DNA from: Eublepharis macularius
Taxonomy: Eukaryota; Chordata; Lepidosauria; Squamata; Eublepharidae
DNA length: 64,000 nucleotides
Assembly: GCF_028583425.1 (NCBI RefSeq)
Contig: NC_072796.1
Location: 126,019,464 to 126,083,463, forward strand
Reading direction: 5' to 3'
Shown: positions 49,717 through 58,321 of the stretch, piece by piece
Position numbering within the stretch: the stretch's first letter is position 1
Layout of the letters: each line of letters begins with the position of its first letter
Program-made: the position numbers and the translations under genes
The notes under the pieces: generated by a model
Database searches by the model: none
What the model was told of the DNA's origin: nothing
The model's input: the letters and a program-made list of their open reading frames with translations, nothing else

Positions 49717-52700
49717 TTCTCAGCCATCTAGATTATGCCACCTTGGATTCACAGGAAGAAAGGCGAGACAAATAATTTAAATATACTCGTTGGTATGTTA
49801 ATTTCTAAAAATCAATCTATTTTCTCATGCGACTGAAACAGATTTTAATAATAAGTCTGAATAGTCTGCTAGACTTCATAATAAATTTTCTTTTTCAGGA
49901 AGCTAACTAGAAATATGTTAACATACCAGGAATAAGTCAGGCAATGATTTGTCTCTAAAATGGATCTTAATAAGCATGAGTGACGTTCTTATTGCATAAC
50001 GGTAACAGCAGACAATCTTATGGGAAAAGGGTAGGGGTCTGTGAAACACTCTACCAGGATCCACATAACAGGGAAACTAGGCAGTAACTGAGCGAGGTAC
50101 TACTCACACATTTCTCCATGGAAATCTACCTATAGCTTTTTTTAGCATGACAGCTCACAGATACTTTGTCAATCAGATGTGATCATTTACAGAAAAATCT
50201 TTAAAAGTGTCTCTGTCTGGTATCTGGAGGTGATTTTCACACTAGGCTTTTAAACAGCTGCTTCCATGTCACAAGATATTAATTTCAATCTTGTCCTGTT
50301 GTTTTTGCTCCTTTGTTCTTCAGCGGGGCTCAAACCCCTCACTACTCCCATACCATTTTTATAGCAGGGTGGTCATCCTTACATCTGGAAAGAGGCACCT
50401 GTGATGGACAGGACCAGTTCTCGCTCTGCCTTTCCTAAGAAACCAACTAATGAGAGGGGGCAGAATGCTGAGCAAGGGACAGCTGGATTCTGTTGGAAAG
50501 GGTGAGAGGCAAAGAAAAGGGTTTTAGACTCTGCTGAGAGGCGGCAGCGGAGATATTTGCAAACCTGTTCTATTATATTGAAACATTCCCTGTTTATGAG
50601 TTTAAAACCATTCACTCCTAAGTTCCATCTTGCACATAGTTTCTTTTTGTTTTGTTTAACCCTAGATGGCTTGAAGTCGTTGCCTGAGGGAAAATATTAC
50701 AAGCAGACCTCAAATGCTCTGCTCACAATAAATGGGCCAAGTTTAAGTAAATGTTGGTAGCATTTATAGGGAAAATAGCCCTGGGCAGTAGCTGGATGAG
50801 GGGAGGTAAATACAGGAAATGGGCTGCCTGTCCGGTGGAGCCTCTAGAAGAGGACAGAGGGAACGCTGTGAAGATTTGGATCAGGGCTCTCTGACTGCTA
50901 AATTGGAGGCTAGATAGGTGAAATGTGGTGACCAGCCCTTACCTACCTGGGAAGCCCCAAACCTGTGAAGGGAAGCTTAGGGACAGGGGAGCAGGGTGTA
51001 TGAAAAGAAGGCAGGGATCTGACATAATACCCATATGACCTTGGACCCATATTTAGAAAGCGCCAATAATAATGCTCTACAACAACACACACACACACAC
51101 ACAATGTCCAGTTTGCTTGAGCCTCCTGGCTTCAGAATTGTTGCTGAGAGCTCTGGAAGAGAGCCCAGCTATGCTGAGGCTGAGATCTAGTAGATGGCAG
51201 CAGAAGGCTAAAAGTTAGAGGGGGAAGAAACTGGACTGCAACTGCAGAAGTCCTGGAAAGACACCTGTTTCCAGAAAGTTCTAGAAAACCAGCACAGCCT
51301 TTTTTTCAGCTATGAAAACAGCTTAGGCAAGAATTGTGCAGCAGAAGAGGCCGCTGATGTCTCTACTTCTCTGGATTCTATATGTTTGAGAACTTGTTGG
51401 TCCCAAATCAAAACCAGCTAGTTCCAAAATTCTACAGAAGAAAATGTGGTCTCAAAAGCTCATACGCTGGAAACCTAGTTGGTCTTTTAAGGTGCTGGAG
51501 TTGGGTCTTGCTCTTCGACAGCAGACTAACACACCTACCGACGTGAAATTACAACAATGGATATAAACTTTTCTTTATTTTGTTTGTATTACTCTATGCA
51601 CGGTTTATCACTTTTCTGTTTATCATCCATAACAATGTAAAATTGTGCATAGTTTACTATCTTTAAGGTTACTATAATACTGTCCACTCTCTGTTCTTTT
51701 TAAATATTTTTTTTAAAAGACTCTTCATTAGATTCTGGAAGACATTACAGCATTAATTGCTGTCTACTTCCTGATCCTTCACATACATTGCTCCAGGTTA
51801 CAGAACAGTGCGTCAATTTAAGTTTGAATTACTAAACTAAGATTCTGCTTTGGAAAGAAAACAAAGCTATTTTCGGCCTATCTAAAATGTGCATAGTGCT
51901 GAAAAATGATCTTTCAATGATAACTGGAATTGTAACTGGTTGTCTGAATTACTACCATATACACAGGGTCACAAATGGAGTTGCTAGGAGGCCATTAAAC
52001 TGGAGGGAGGGGATCTACTTGCACCTGGATGCACAACTCAAGGGTGCCACCACTCCCTAAAGCTGTTTACCCATCATGGTAAACTGTGAGGGGGAGGGTC
52101 TCACCTCATGACAGATGGGAAAGAATTCCTACCTCCTCTATGTTCCTAGCATGGCAGAAGGGGTAAGTTTCACTTTGTGCCAGGCTTTGGAGATATACTA
52201 AGCTGGCAAGAATTTCTTGCTGCTTCTAAGTATCCAAAGCCTGGTAGGAAATGAAAAGCTAATCCTGCTTCACCAGAAATCCTTAGTATGTGCCAAAGAG
52301 CTTAGCTGATGAGGAAGGACAGCGGGCGGAGGGGGGTCCACAACTAAGGGCTGGCTACACCACACAGACAGTTTGAAGGCTACTACATATGTGTATAGAC
52401 TGCATTTTGCAACTCTGCATAAGCTTGAAGCAAATGCTGCAGTTTCCTCACATCTGCTGTATTACTAAAAGGGTGTTTCCTGGCAAAGTTTTGAACGCAG
52501 CTTCCAAATGAAGACAATACACCATTTCAAAATTAACAGCAGTTTTGTTACTTGCATAATCCAAAGTCTTGTTCTGAGCTGTTGCCATCAGGCCACATTT
52601 AACAAGCTATTTTTGCAGAATCAAAGTAGATCTCATTCCCCACATCCCACACCTATCATAAGATTAGTGCAATGGTTCATTTTTAGGTAATCTAAATTAG

Positions 52701-55700
52701 AAATCGTTATATTGTGCAATCTTTTAATCCAATGCAGTCATACTACTTTTTAGTCACTGAGAGGAAAATGATTTTCTAGAAAAAAAAACAGTTGTAAAGC
52801 TTTACCCATGTTAACTAGGTAGTAATTATACCCAGTTTTCATCCCTCTGTGCAAACACAGTCACAGAAATACATATGGTGCATTAAATTAAAGCACTTAG
52901 TCAAAAAGGTTAACTGCCAGATAGACTGAGAAACTGGGCACACAACATCCAAGGAAAATGGATACTTGGCAGCCTTTACTAGCAATTGGCTGAAGAACTA
53001 TGAGGTCATGAAGATGGGAGGCACAGCAGCCAGAACTCTGGCTTCACTTCATTCAAATCAGCAAAATGATCCGTAAACATGTCCATGTGAAACAAAAAGA
53101 GAACCTGCAAGCCAGGGACAGTGCAGAATTGATATGGAATGCAGACAGAAGCTTCCAATAGAAGGAAACAGTCCATGGTGGCCAACCAGGGTCCAGTTAG
53201 AGCTCAACTATGTGTTATAGTTCTAAGCATTCCCTGTTTTGCAAATTTTGCCACAAGGACTGCACATCAGTGATGAGAATGGTGTGGGACATCCCTTTTC
53301 CTCCATGGGGAGTAAGCACAACTTGGGGGTACATCTTCCAACAAGAAAACAGATGGGCAGAAAGGGGTTAAATTTCCCACCTCACCACACCATTCTCCTT
53401 CTTAATAAAACAACCCTGGCAAACAGCCTTGGAAAAAGAAAGATGGCTTAAACACAGAAGAAATTATAGCATAGCCCCTAAGAGACCTTACAGTGGTTAT
53501 TCGGAAATAATTTTACTTGGGTTGTTCTATGGAATGTGAAGCAGTAAAAAAGGAGATTATTCAGAAATGTGACTGTGTCACAAAGCCTGAACCACGATTA
53601 TGGTTGCTTCCCTCACTACAAGAGTCATTTTCCAGCCCTGATTTCTCTATGCATAATCATTATTGATGAATGATCTATTACTTGTTAATGCATAAACATT
53701 CCACCAACTGCCCTAGCAAACAGCTCCTAGTTTTAGCATCTGATGAGACAGGGAAAAAATGCAGTTAGACTAAAAGATAGAACTGAATTTGCTTTGGAAT
53801 GGTCTAAAATAGGCTGTGAAGGCACTTCACCCAACAGAGTAGGGAAGAAAAGGAGGAACTCAAAACTATACTGCTAATTTCCCAGTGTGAAGTAAGTCTG
53901 ATAAAGGTCTCACCCTCTGATACTATCAGAAACTGAATAACCACTGACTAGAGATATTTTAGTCAGATTGAATAAATGAGAAAGAATGCATGGAGGGGAG
54001 CTGAAGAGAATCTGCCATGCTAGTTAATGTCTCTTTTAAAAAAAAGACGTTTGAGGATCTATTCTCATAAAAATTTAACATGCAGCAGGGGAAGCACTGA
54101 AGAGTTTGAGTGCCAGTGTATAATACAGTTTAAAAGCATTGGACTACAAGATGGGATATCTGAGTTCAATCTCCACTTTGTCATGAAACTGACCTTGGGT
54201 CAGTTGTCTTATCTCAGTCTAACCTACCTCACAGCTTTGGTGTGAGTATAAAAAAAATGAAAATTATGTACACTGCCATAAATTCTTTGGGGAAAAGGTG
54301 GGATAAAAATATTACACAGCTCACATCCTAATATGCTGTAAGTCCTGTGTATGTATGTACTGCCATGTGCAAGAATGAACTTTCAGTACATCTTACCAAA
54401 TGCTGGTAAAGCGACATTGCAATAGCAAACTATAAGCCATTCCTACACAGGGCATCATTAGAACATATTAAACTGCCTTAGCAGACAGACCCTTGTTCTA
54501 TCAAGGTCAGCGTTTTCTCCTCTGACTAGCAGTGAAGCAGCTTTCCAGAGTACCAGGCAAAGCTTGTTCATGTCACCTGACCCTTCTGAACAGAGAAACT
54601 GGGAACTGAACCTGGTGCCTTCTGCATGCAAAGCAGATGTTCTACCACTGAGCAACGCCTTCCCCCCACAACACACAGTTACCATGAACTAGGAACCCAC
54701 ACTTACAGGATATTCCATATTGAGTGTAAACCTAAGACTGTAATGTGTCTAGGCTTTTAGGCTCCTATCTGGACACCATACCTTTGGATGTAGCACTTCT
54801 GCTCTCCATGAATGAAAGAAAAATGCTCTTCTACACGCGCAAAGATGCGTTATTACTTCATATAACCCTACTGCATGGCTTTAGCCATAGTGAGTATGAG
54901 AAACCTGCATACACAGAGGCAGAAACCTCTGAAAACCAGTGCTAGGAGGCAGCTTAAAGAAGGCAGCCTTAGTTTCTGTGTCCTGTTCGTTGACCTGCCT
55001 GGGCAACTGGACTGACCACTGTGTAAAACAGTATGCTGGCCTAAAAAGTCTACTGGTTTGATCCTGCAGGGATCTTCTTAGGTTTATATATTTCCATTTC
55101 CCTTTTTAATGTATTGTACGGAAAGAAAAGTACCAGACCTCAAGACAGTTTGACAGCCATACCTTATGAACTGACAGCTTATCCTTTCTAAAGACACTGA
55201 AGCTGGTAACAGTTACTCAGTGCCCAGGAAAAGCAATACTGCCTGAGTTCAGAGACACAATTACTCAGTACGCTTCAAAGACAGCATCCTGGCACTGATA
55301 GAAAAAGAGGAAAAGAATTCCAGGACCAGGCGCCAATTTCAGTGAAAGCTGAAGTATAGCCATAAACTAAAGTGCACTTAGCTTGGAGTTTAGCTTGATT
55401 GAACTCATAGCCAGAGAGAAGGCTGCTCTCTTTGACTCTGATGACTAAACTACACATGACACTGGAGTCCCGTGACTGGAACTCTTTATCTATAATTTGG
55501 TCCTTGTTAAAGAGAAAAGGAAAAGAAACAACTCAGGCTTAAAAAAAAATCTCCCTGCCACGCACACCTCATTTCCCAATGTAAAAGTTCCCCAAAGGAC
55601 ATTTAAACCTATCCTATGCTAATTCCAAAAGGGAAGCAGCATTACTCTACAGCAGAGAAACAAAAGAGGAGTCCAGGGGCACCTTAACTGAATCACAAGC

Positions 55701-56672
55701 TGGAATACTGTACTATCATCCTGTCCAAACCTCTGCTGAGCTACGTTTTTTAAAAATCCACAATCCAAGAGAAGGACACCACTGAACTCCCGTTATTTGT
55801 TTTTGAGTCCAGTGGCACCTTGGAGACCAACAAGATTTTTTCAAGGGTGTAAGCTTTGCAGAGTCAAAGCTTCCTTCTTCAGATACAGGGAGGAGTGGAT
55901 CTCTACTCCCCTCTATATCTGAAGAAGGAAGCTTCGACTCTGCAAAGCATATACCCTTGGGAGAAAAAAATCTTTAAAGACTCAAGAGATCTCCACTCCT
56001 CCCTGCATATGAAGAAGGGAGCTTCAACTCTCTAAAGCATATACCTTTGGGGGGGGATCTTAAAGGCTCACAGATCTCCTCACCTCCAAGTATCTGACAA
56101 AGACAGCTTTGACTCTCCAAACCTTATACCCTTGAACAAATCTTGTGCATCTCCAAGGTGGCACTGGATTCCAGTCCTGCTGTCCTCCTGCAGCCCAACA
56201 CGACTACCTACCTAAAACATTACTTAGATACTCCAAAGAAAGAATGCTCCAAGTGCGGTACGAGGGAAGGCGACACAAAAGATCCAAAGAGAGGCTGGTT
56301 GGGTGGGTGGTCTCTTCTGTCCCCCAGATCTCCGGCCTTACCTTGGGCGATGGCGATGGACTCGAAGCGGTGCAGCTCCCTCAGCAGGCAGCTGCGCTCG
56401 GTGGAGTGGAGGCTGTAGATGAAGTCGCGGGCCCCCTGCGCCGTGTTGAGCGCCTCCATGGGCTCCTTCTTGGGGTGGGTGCCCAGCGCCCGGGAGAACC
56501 CCGCGAACAGTCCTTCCTGCCCGGGCCGGAGGAGGGGACGGCGGCGCCGGAGGAGGCGGCAGCAACAGCCGCTGCTGAGGGGCTGCGGCGAGAGCCCGAG
56601 GCGGGCGGCCCAAGCCGACGAGCCCCCCTGCCCCAAGAGGAGCGGCAGGCGGCAGCTCAGCCACGTCGACAT
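28346..56672 (-). CDS. TMEM65: TMEM65, mitochondrial inner-membrane protein (whole gene, 7 coding exons)
   Basis: Seven minus-strand exons (56672-56342, 34135-34091, 32658-32591, 32302-32248, 31310-31268, 29184-29079, 28441-28346) join in frame to 744 bp, giving 247 residues. I recognise vertebrate TMEM65 from the stretches GTHPKKEPMEALNTAQGARD, FGFLDNAIMI and LGNLVSDLAGLGLAGYVEAL, and the length is close to the human protein (about 240 residues). Residues 1-60 are Arg-rich and nearly free of acidic residues, as in a mitochondrial presequence. Hydrophobic, glycine-rich segments lie near residues 130-149, 154-183 and 217-236, followed by a short charged tail ending EEKN. From family knowledge, TMEM65 sits in the mitochondrial inner membrane and is tied to sodium-dependent calcium efflux (NCLX); an association with connexin 43 in heart has also been reported. 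All reading-frame joins are consistent, so the gene looks functional. In human it lies between FER1L6 and TRMT12; neither was recognised here. Confidence 0.96.
29079..29184 (-). CDS. TMEM65: TMEM65 coding exon 6
   Basis: This 106-bp exon encodes LAGYVEALASRLGLSIPELT, then PKQADMWQTRVSAHL. The acceptor is TCTCTCAG and the donor is GTGAGT. It is the hydrophilic loop between membrane segments 2 and 3 and is strongly conserved with human TMEM65. Confidence 0.96.
29330..29960 (-). mobile_element. LINE ORF2 C-terminal fragment in TMEM65 intron 5
   Basis: An open minus-strand frame (29840-29556) encodes YRKIPYEDRRCRCSIGEVES, then LIHMFFRCPFHQVYRDKFIS. The C-x-C, then H-x4-C spacing is that of the zinc knuckle at the end of several non-LTR reverse transcriptases. 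The 3' UTR ends GGTCTCTGACCGCAAATAAA with a TTTATTC tail near 29335. The clade is not certain. Confidence 0.65.
31268..31310 (-). CDS. TMEM65: TMEM65 coding exon 5
   Basis: This 43-bp exon encodes AAALGNLVSDLAGLG with split codons at both ends. The acceptor is TCTATTAG and the donor is GTAAGT. It covers the second, glycine- and alanine-rich membrane segment. Confidence 0.95.
32248..32302 (-). CDS. TMEM65: TMEM65 coding exon 4 (ends at a GC donor)
   Basis: This 55-bp exon encodes GTQIELSIGIVLGISTMA plus one base. The acceptor is TTTTCAG. The donor reads AG|GCAAGT, so the following intron begins GC instead of GT. Only this junction yields the conserved run of four alanines (MAAAALGN) with exon 5. 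No nearby GT keeps both frame and conservation. Confidence 0.93.
32591..32658 (-). CDS. TMEM65: TMEM65 coding exon 3
   Basis: This 68-bp exon encodes VFFHNAIPFVGFGFLDNAIM followed by IAA, the first membrane segment. The acceptor is CTTCTAG and the donor is GTAAGT. The phase fits exon 2 (one base carried over) and exon 4 (phase 0). Confidence 0.95.
32777..32825 (+). mobile_element. 5S-rRNA-derived SINE head fragment
   Basis: CCTGATCCCAGAAACTAACG and GGGCTCAGGCAGTACCTGGG match the 5S internal control region with changes. No Sauria tail follows. Confidence 0.5.
32880..33445 (+). mobile_element. L2 LINE 3' fragment in TMEM65 intron 2
   Basis: The remnant LHWLPVHFLLQFTEFILTNK is readable near 32929-32990 on the plus strand, followed by a decayed 3' UTR (CAATGCCTTGAGCCATTCTG) with an ATAATAAAG tail. 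It is antisense to TMEM65 and old. Confidence 0.7.
34091..34135 (-). CDS. TMEM65: TMEM65 coding exon 2
   Basis: This 45-bp exon encodes EKLEVAPPSTGQLKH and one base of the next codon. The acceptor is TTTTCTAG and the donor is GTAAAT. It matches the linker between the matrix-side N-terminal domain and the membrane part in other TMEM65 proteins. The flanking introns are 22.2 kb and 1.4 kb. Confidence 0.93.
35831..36007. mobile_element. TAGGGTTGCCA-family MITE in TMEM65 intron 1
   Basis: The copy contains CCTCCAGGTGGTGGTTGGAG, CAACTGATCTCCAGGCAACA and the run of G before GATCTCTATAGCATTATGCC. The far end is truncated. Confidence 0.72.
37004..38526 (+). mobile_element. HAL1-like ORF1-only L1 retroposon
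   Basis: A complete insertion is bounded by the 17-bp duplication AAAAGACCCAACGCCAG (36987-37003 and 38527-38543). Its order is: CpG-rich 5' UTR with a 25-codon upstream frame (MSDAPLRG start, near 37027), an intact ORF1 (37402-38292), then at once a 230-bp 3' UTR with a long pyrimidine tract, AATAAA and an A/T-rich tail. There is no trace of ORF2 endonuclease or reverse transcriptase. This layout matches mammalian half-L1 (HAL1) elements, which borrow L1 enzymes. The perfect duplication and open ORF suggest a recent insertion. It sits in TMEM65 intron 1, antisense to the gene. Confidence 0.85.
37402..38292 (+). CDS. L1 ORF1p-like RNA-binding protein
   Basis: The open frame encodes 296 residues. 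Residues 20-115 hold heptad-like repeats (KLNETDQRVGLIESEVKTIK and onward), as in the L1 ORF1p coiled coil. Residues about 95-160 (LQVERTQTILRLQNVKEEEN, later AILEVRRASSKYA) match the RRM part. Residues about 160-255 (LPREIIIDFSFKKIRDTILY, GIKYKWLLPEGIWF) match the C-terminal domain, comparable to human PRHIIVRFT and FQPRISYPAKLSF. The last 35 residues are basic and glycine-rich. The length is near that of human ORF1p (338). ORF1p is the trimeric RNA-binding chaperone of L1 particles. The ATG at 37402 has an A at -3. Confidence 0.85.
   Translation: MAAKKQSPTLGKSISATLQKGESLEELVRRAVVEAIKPFVDKLNETDQRVGLIESEVKTIKEAAGGGAEKSALESVSLVKATKKELKLVENQLIGLQVERTQTILRLQNVKEEENEDLWGLVSELLATPARTTKEEVGSAILEVRRASSKYAIKRQLPREIIIDFSFKKIRDTILYNSYNADLDFMGNKVKILKDVPFLVRKRRFKYKKFVALLRDRGIKYKWLLPEGIWFGHKDQAYKILSEDQLRDFEEKNPEFQCTKQEEREKSEGGGRRRAPQLRLPRENCVRDPEGGGKFN
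38544..42284. other. TMEM65 intron 1, nothing recognised
   Basis: Mostly AT-rich unique-looking intron. The part at 40070-41040 is richer in GC and has short open frames, but no splice-flanked coding pattern. A run of 12 G lies near 40981. Confidence 0.4.
42285..42900 (+). mobile_element. L2 LINE 3' fragment with an inserted L2-tail piece
   Basis: The translation near 42300-42560 gives L2 remnants (LPEEVRRAPIPLAFHKQCKT, ELFKKAFYS). The L2 tail AATTTGCCTTGAGTCTCAGT with AAATAAATAAATC ends near 42898. At about 42741-42832 a TTTATT repeat and CCCGCAAACAGGCTCAGGGC block, like the reversed L2 tail at 9122-9200, interrupts it. It lies in TMEM65 intron 1. Confidence 0.75.
42900..46853. other. TMEM65 intron 1, nothing recognised beyond a weak 5S-like remnant
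   Basis: AT-rich intron sequence. No repeat except the doubtful piece at 45165-45270. Confidence 0.4.
45165..45270 (+). repeat. Possible 5S-derived SINE remnant
   Basis: GCTCTTGGAACTGAGCAAAT then TAAGCATAGTTCGACACTAT faintly resembles the 5S control region. The match is weak. Confidence 0.25.
46866..47082. mobile_element. Foldback-family A retroelement with 12-bp target duplication
   Basis: The palindrome AGTCCAGTAGCACGTTTAAG ... CTTAAAGGTGCTACTGGACT lies between two copies of CTGCCTCTATTA (46854-46865, 47083-47094). The arms meet at GATGCATC. The right arm has the core CTGACGA, A, stem GAGAA/TTCTC, GAAA at 46958-46985. The right side continues with GTAACACGGCTAACTCTGCC. It lies in TMEM65 intron 1. 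Confidence 0.82.
47715..48005. mobile_element. Foldback-family C retroelement with 11-bp target duplication
   Basis: It has the same layout as 10731-11012, between perfect copies of AACATGCCAAG (47704-47714, 48006-48016). The centre reads CTTAGTGTCAACCTGTTTGA. The right arm has the core CTGAAGA, T, stem GCCGG/CTGGC, GAAA at 47879-47909. It lies in TMEM65 intron 1. Confidence 0.83.
48437..48605. mobile_element. MITE with 23-bp terminal inverted repeats
   Basis: The ends CAATAGGAAAAATGAGCAGA (continuing CCA) and TCTGCTCATTTTTCCTATTG are perfect inverted repeats of at least 22 bp around an AT-rich 120-bp core that is not palindromic. The total is 169 bp. The length and AT-rich core suggest a Tc1/mariner-type MITE, but no TA duplication is clear. 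It lies in TMEM65 intron 1. Confidence 0.7.
49060..49195. mobile_element. Foldback-family B-like fragment, internally deleted
   Basis: CTAGTAGCACCTTAGAGACC, CCAGGGTGTGAGTTTTCAAC and TAGACCAACATGGCTACCCA give both outer parts without most of the palindrome. Confidence 0.6.
49639..49714. repeat. (TA)n microsatellite
   Basis: About 76 bp of uninterrupted TA/AT dinucleotides in TMEM65 intron 1. Confidence 0.97.
49715..54129. other. TMEM65 intron 1, mostly unclassified
   Basis: Apart from the arm fragment at 51425 and an (AC)9 run near 51087-51104 nothing is recognised. Confidence 0.4.
51425..51550. mobile_element. Foldback-family B-like fragment, right arm
   Basis: CTCAAAAGCTCATACGCTGG, GTTGGTCTTTTAAGGTGCTG and CAGCAGACTAACACACCTAC correspond to a right arm and its extension. 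Confidence 0.6.
54130..54310 (+). mobile_element. CORE-type SINE in TMEM65 intron 1
   Basis: The copy has GATATCTGAGTTCAATCTCC, CTGACCTTGGGTCAGTTGTC and a tail ending GGTGGGATAAAAATATT. Confidence 0.65.
54460..54690 (-). mobile_element. tRNA-derived SINE (second family), reversed
   Basis: Read on the minus strand: CTCAGTGGTAGAACATCTGC, TTTGCATGCAGAAGGCACCA and GGTTCAGTTCCCAGT. It is the reversed counterpart of the element at 26515. Confidence 0.65.
55797..56218. mobile_element. Foldback-family B with tandem right-arm units, next to exon 1
   Basis: One left arm (GAGTCCAGTGGCACCTTGGA ... CAAAGCTTCCTTCTTCAGAT) is followed by three head-to-tail units near 55918, 56009 and 56091. Each unit has the pattern tATCTGAagAAGG-AGCTT, GACTCT and ATATACC. 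The right terminus is CCAAGGTGGCACTGGATTCC. It ends about 120 bp from the TMEM65 exon 1 donor, inside intron 1. No clean target duplication was seen. Confidence 0.75.
56342..56672 (-). CDS. TMEM65: TMEM65 coding exon 1
   Basis: This exon encodes residues 1-110 plus one base of codon 111. I chose the ATG at 56672 because it gives the family-like MS start, has G at -3, and gives close to the usual length. The frame stays open further upstream to an ATG at 56864, but that extension is low-complexity, GC-rich and unlike the family. The exon ends CCCAAG and is followed by the donor GTAAGG. It holds the Arg-rich presequence and the conserved GTHPKKEPMEALNTAQGARD segment, then RELHRFESIAIAQ. Confidence 0.95.
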
Positions 56673-57060
56673 GCCGCCGCTCAGCGCCGGGAAGACAAAG
56701 GGCGGCGGTGCCCTGGCGAGGAGGAGGCGCAGCGCATGGAGCGTCCCGGTCTCCTCAGCGGCCGCTCCCTGGTTTCGCTGCTCCTGCGGCGGGGACGGGA
56801 CGAGCCAGCCAGTCAGAGCCGCCTCAAGGAGGCTCCGGGCAGCCGCGGCATCCTCCTCCCTCACGGGCTGGGCGGGCTCCCAGACCGGCTCCCCATTCCC
56901 GCCTCGCTGAAGGAACGCGGCGAAAACGCCTCACACAGCCGCGGCGTCTTTCGCCAAACAGGGTGGTGGTAGCGGCGACACCGCGCAGGCGCGCCGCTCG
57001 GGGAGACCCTGCCTCCTGTCGCTCCTTTCCACCTATCGGAAGAGCGAGAATAAGTAGCCT
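56400..57060. promoter_or_regulatory. TMEM65: CpG-rich TMEM65 promoter region
   Basis: The sequence is strongly GC- and CpG-rich from within exon 1 to about 390 bp upstream of the ATG, and turns AT-richer on both sides. No TATA box is seen. This is the usual form of a housekeeping, TATA-less promoter. Several long open frames on both strands here come from GC richness and are not genes. Confidence 0.8.
56982..56993 (-). promoter_or_regulatory. NRF1-type binding site
   Basis: Read on the gene's strand this is CGCGCCTGCGCG, which fits the NRF1 consensus YGCGCMYGCGCR at every position. It lies about 310 bp upstream of the TMEM65 ATG. NRF1 controls many nuclear genes for mitochondrial proteins, which suits TMEM65. 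Confidence 0.55.
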
Positions 57061-57212
57061 AAACCCACGCCCCCCTCCCTCCTTCGTGAGTGACAGACGG
57101 TTGGCCACGCCCAACTCCTGTAAAGCCTGCACCCCACTCCCCTCTTACTTGGAGAGGAGGATAATGGCTAACCGGCACCTGGCCGACTCTGACAGATTTT
57201 TAGGAGACAAGC

Positions 57213-57221
57213 CAACCAATC
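57213..57221 (+). promoter_or_regulatory. CCAAT box (possible NF-Y site)
   Basis: AACCAATCA lies about 540 bp upstream of the TMEM65 ATG, outside the CpG-rich core. It matches the NF-Y core on the plus strand. The link to TMEM65 or to a divergent transcript is a guess. Confidence 0.25.
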
Positions 57222-57365
57222 AGGGGAAAGGGACCAGCGGAGAATCCCCGGCCCGTTCATCTCCTCACAGCCCCTCAAGAATTTCTCCTTGTCTCCTGAT
57301 TGCCTTCTTGGTTCTAGTGGAAGTTATTGTGTGGGTTGTGTGTCAGGCTTCTTTTAAAAACTAGG

Positions 57366-57562
57366 ATTTGCATCCAGTGGCACCTCAAGAGACCAACAAG
57401 ATTTTCAGAGTATGAGCTTTCGAGAGTCAATACTTAGTATCTGAAGAAAGGAGCTCTGATTCTCCAGAGCTCATACCATGAAGGTCTTGTTGGTCTCTGA
57501 GGTGCCACTGGACTCCAATCCTTCTGTTCTACTGCAGACCAACATGGGTACCTATCTGAAAC
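57366..57562. mobile_element. Foldback-family B retroelement with 13-bp target duplication
   Basis: The left arm CCAGTGGCACCTCAAGAGAC and right arm GGTCTCTGAGGTGCCACTGG form a palindrome, then TACTGCAGACCAACATGGGT. TTTAAAAACTAGG flanks it on both sides (57353-57365, 57563-57575). The core's GAAA is lost in this copy. Confidence 0.83.
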
Positions 57563-57791
57563 TTTAAAAACTAGGGCTCCTGGAAATAGTTACAAAGGGA
57601 GCCAGCCTAGAACTTGTGAAGTATTAATGACAAAAAGGAGAAGTTTCTTTGAGCATGTGCAGAGTCCCTTTCCTATTTCCACAGAGCTATCTACACTGCC
57701 CTCTGGCACTGTTTTGCATCAAGAAGCAGGGACTGAAATACTGTGCAGAACCCCCTAAAGTAACAAAAAAACCCTATTGTTTGTTTTAAAA

Positions 57792-58066
57792 CAGCAGAGT
57801 TTGAGTCCAGTGGCACCTTAGAGACCAACGAGGTTTTCAGGGTATAAGCTTTCGAGAGCCAAAACTCCTTTATTTATTTATAGACAGTTTATACACAGAT
57901 CTCTGTGTGTGTTTGTGTGTGTATACACACATTTATAAACAGTTCAGAAGAAGGGAGCTTTGAATTTCAAAAACGTATACTCTGAAAATCTTGTCGGTCT
58001 CTAAGGTGCCACTGGACTCAAATCCTGCTGTTCTACTGCAGACCAACACTGCTGCCTACCTGAAAC
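57792..58066. mobile_element. Foldback-family B retroelement with 14-bp target duplication
   Basis: GAGTCCAGTGGCACCTTAGA and TAAGGTGCCACTGGACTCAA are the arms. The perfect duplication TGTTTGTTTTAAAA flanks it (57778-57791, 58067-58080). The centre contains a GT-rich microsatellite. Confidence 0.84.
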
Positions 58067-58321
58067 TGTTTGTTTTAAAAGAATGTCAAATCTGAAAGAT
58101 GAATTAGTACATAGCAATACATTTTGCATCAAATACACCAGTCTTCCTAAACACAATCACTCATCTACTAAAACCAATGCATTATCATTTTCTGCCTGGA
58201 ACATTTTTTGTAAGCCTACAGGGGGCTGTAATTCTGAATTAAGCTCTGAATGATTTGCTGTTCCAAGAGGAATTGCTTCATCTGAGGACTGTATTAGTTC
58301 TCTCTGATCAAGGCTATCCTA

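Noticed and set aside
56145-57364. Long open frames on both strands across the TMEM65 promoter and first exon
   Set aside because: They come from extreme GC content and shadow the real exon 1 frame. The translations are Arg/Pro/Ala-rich and match no family.
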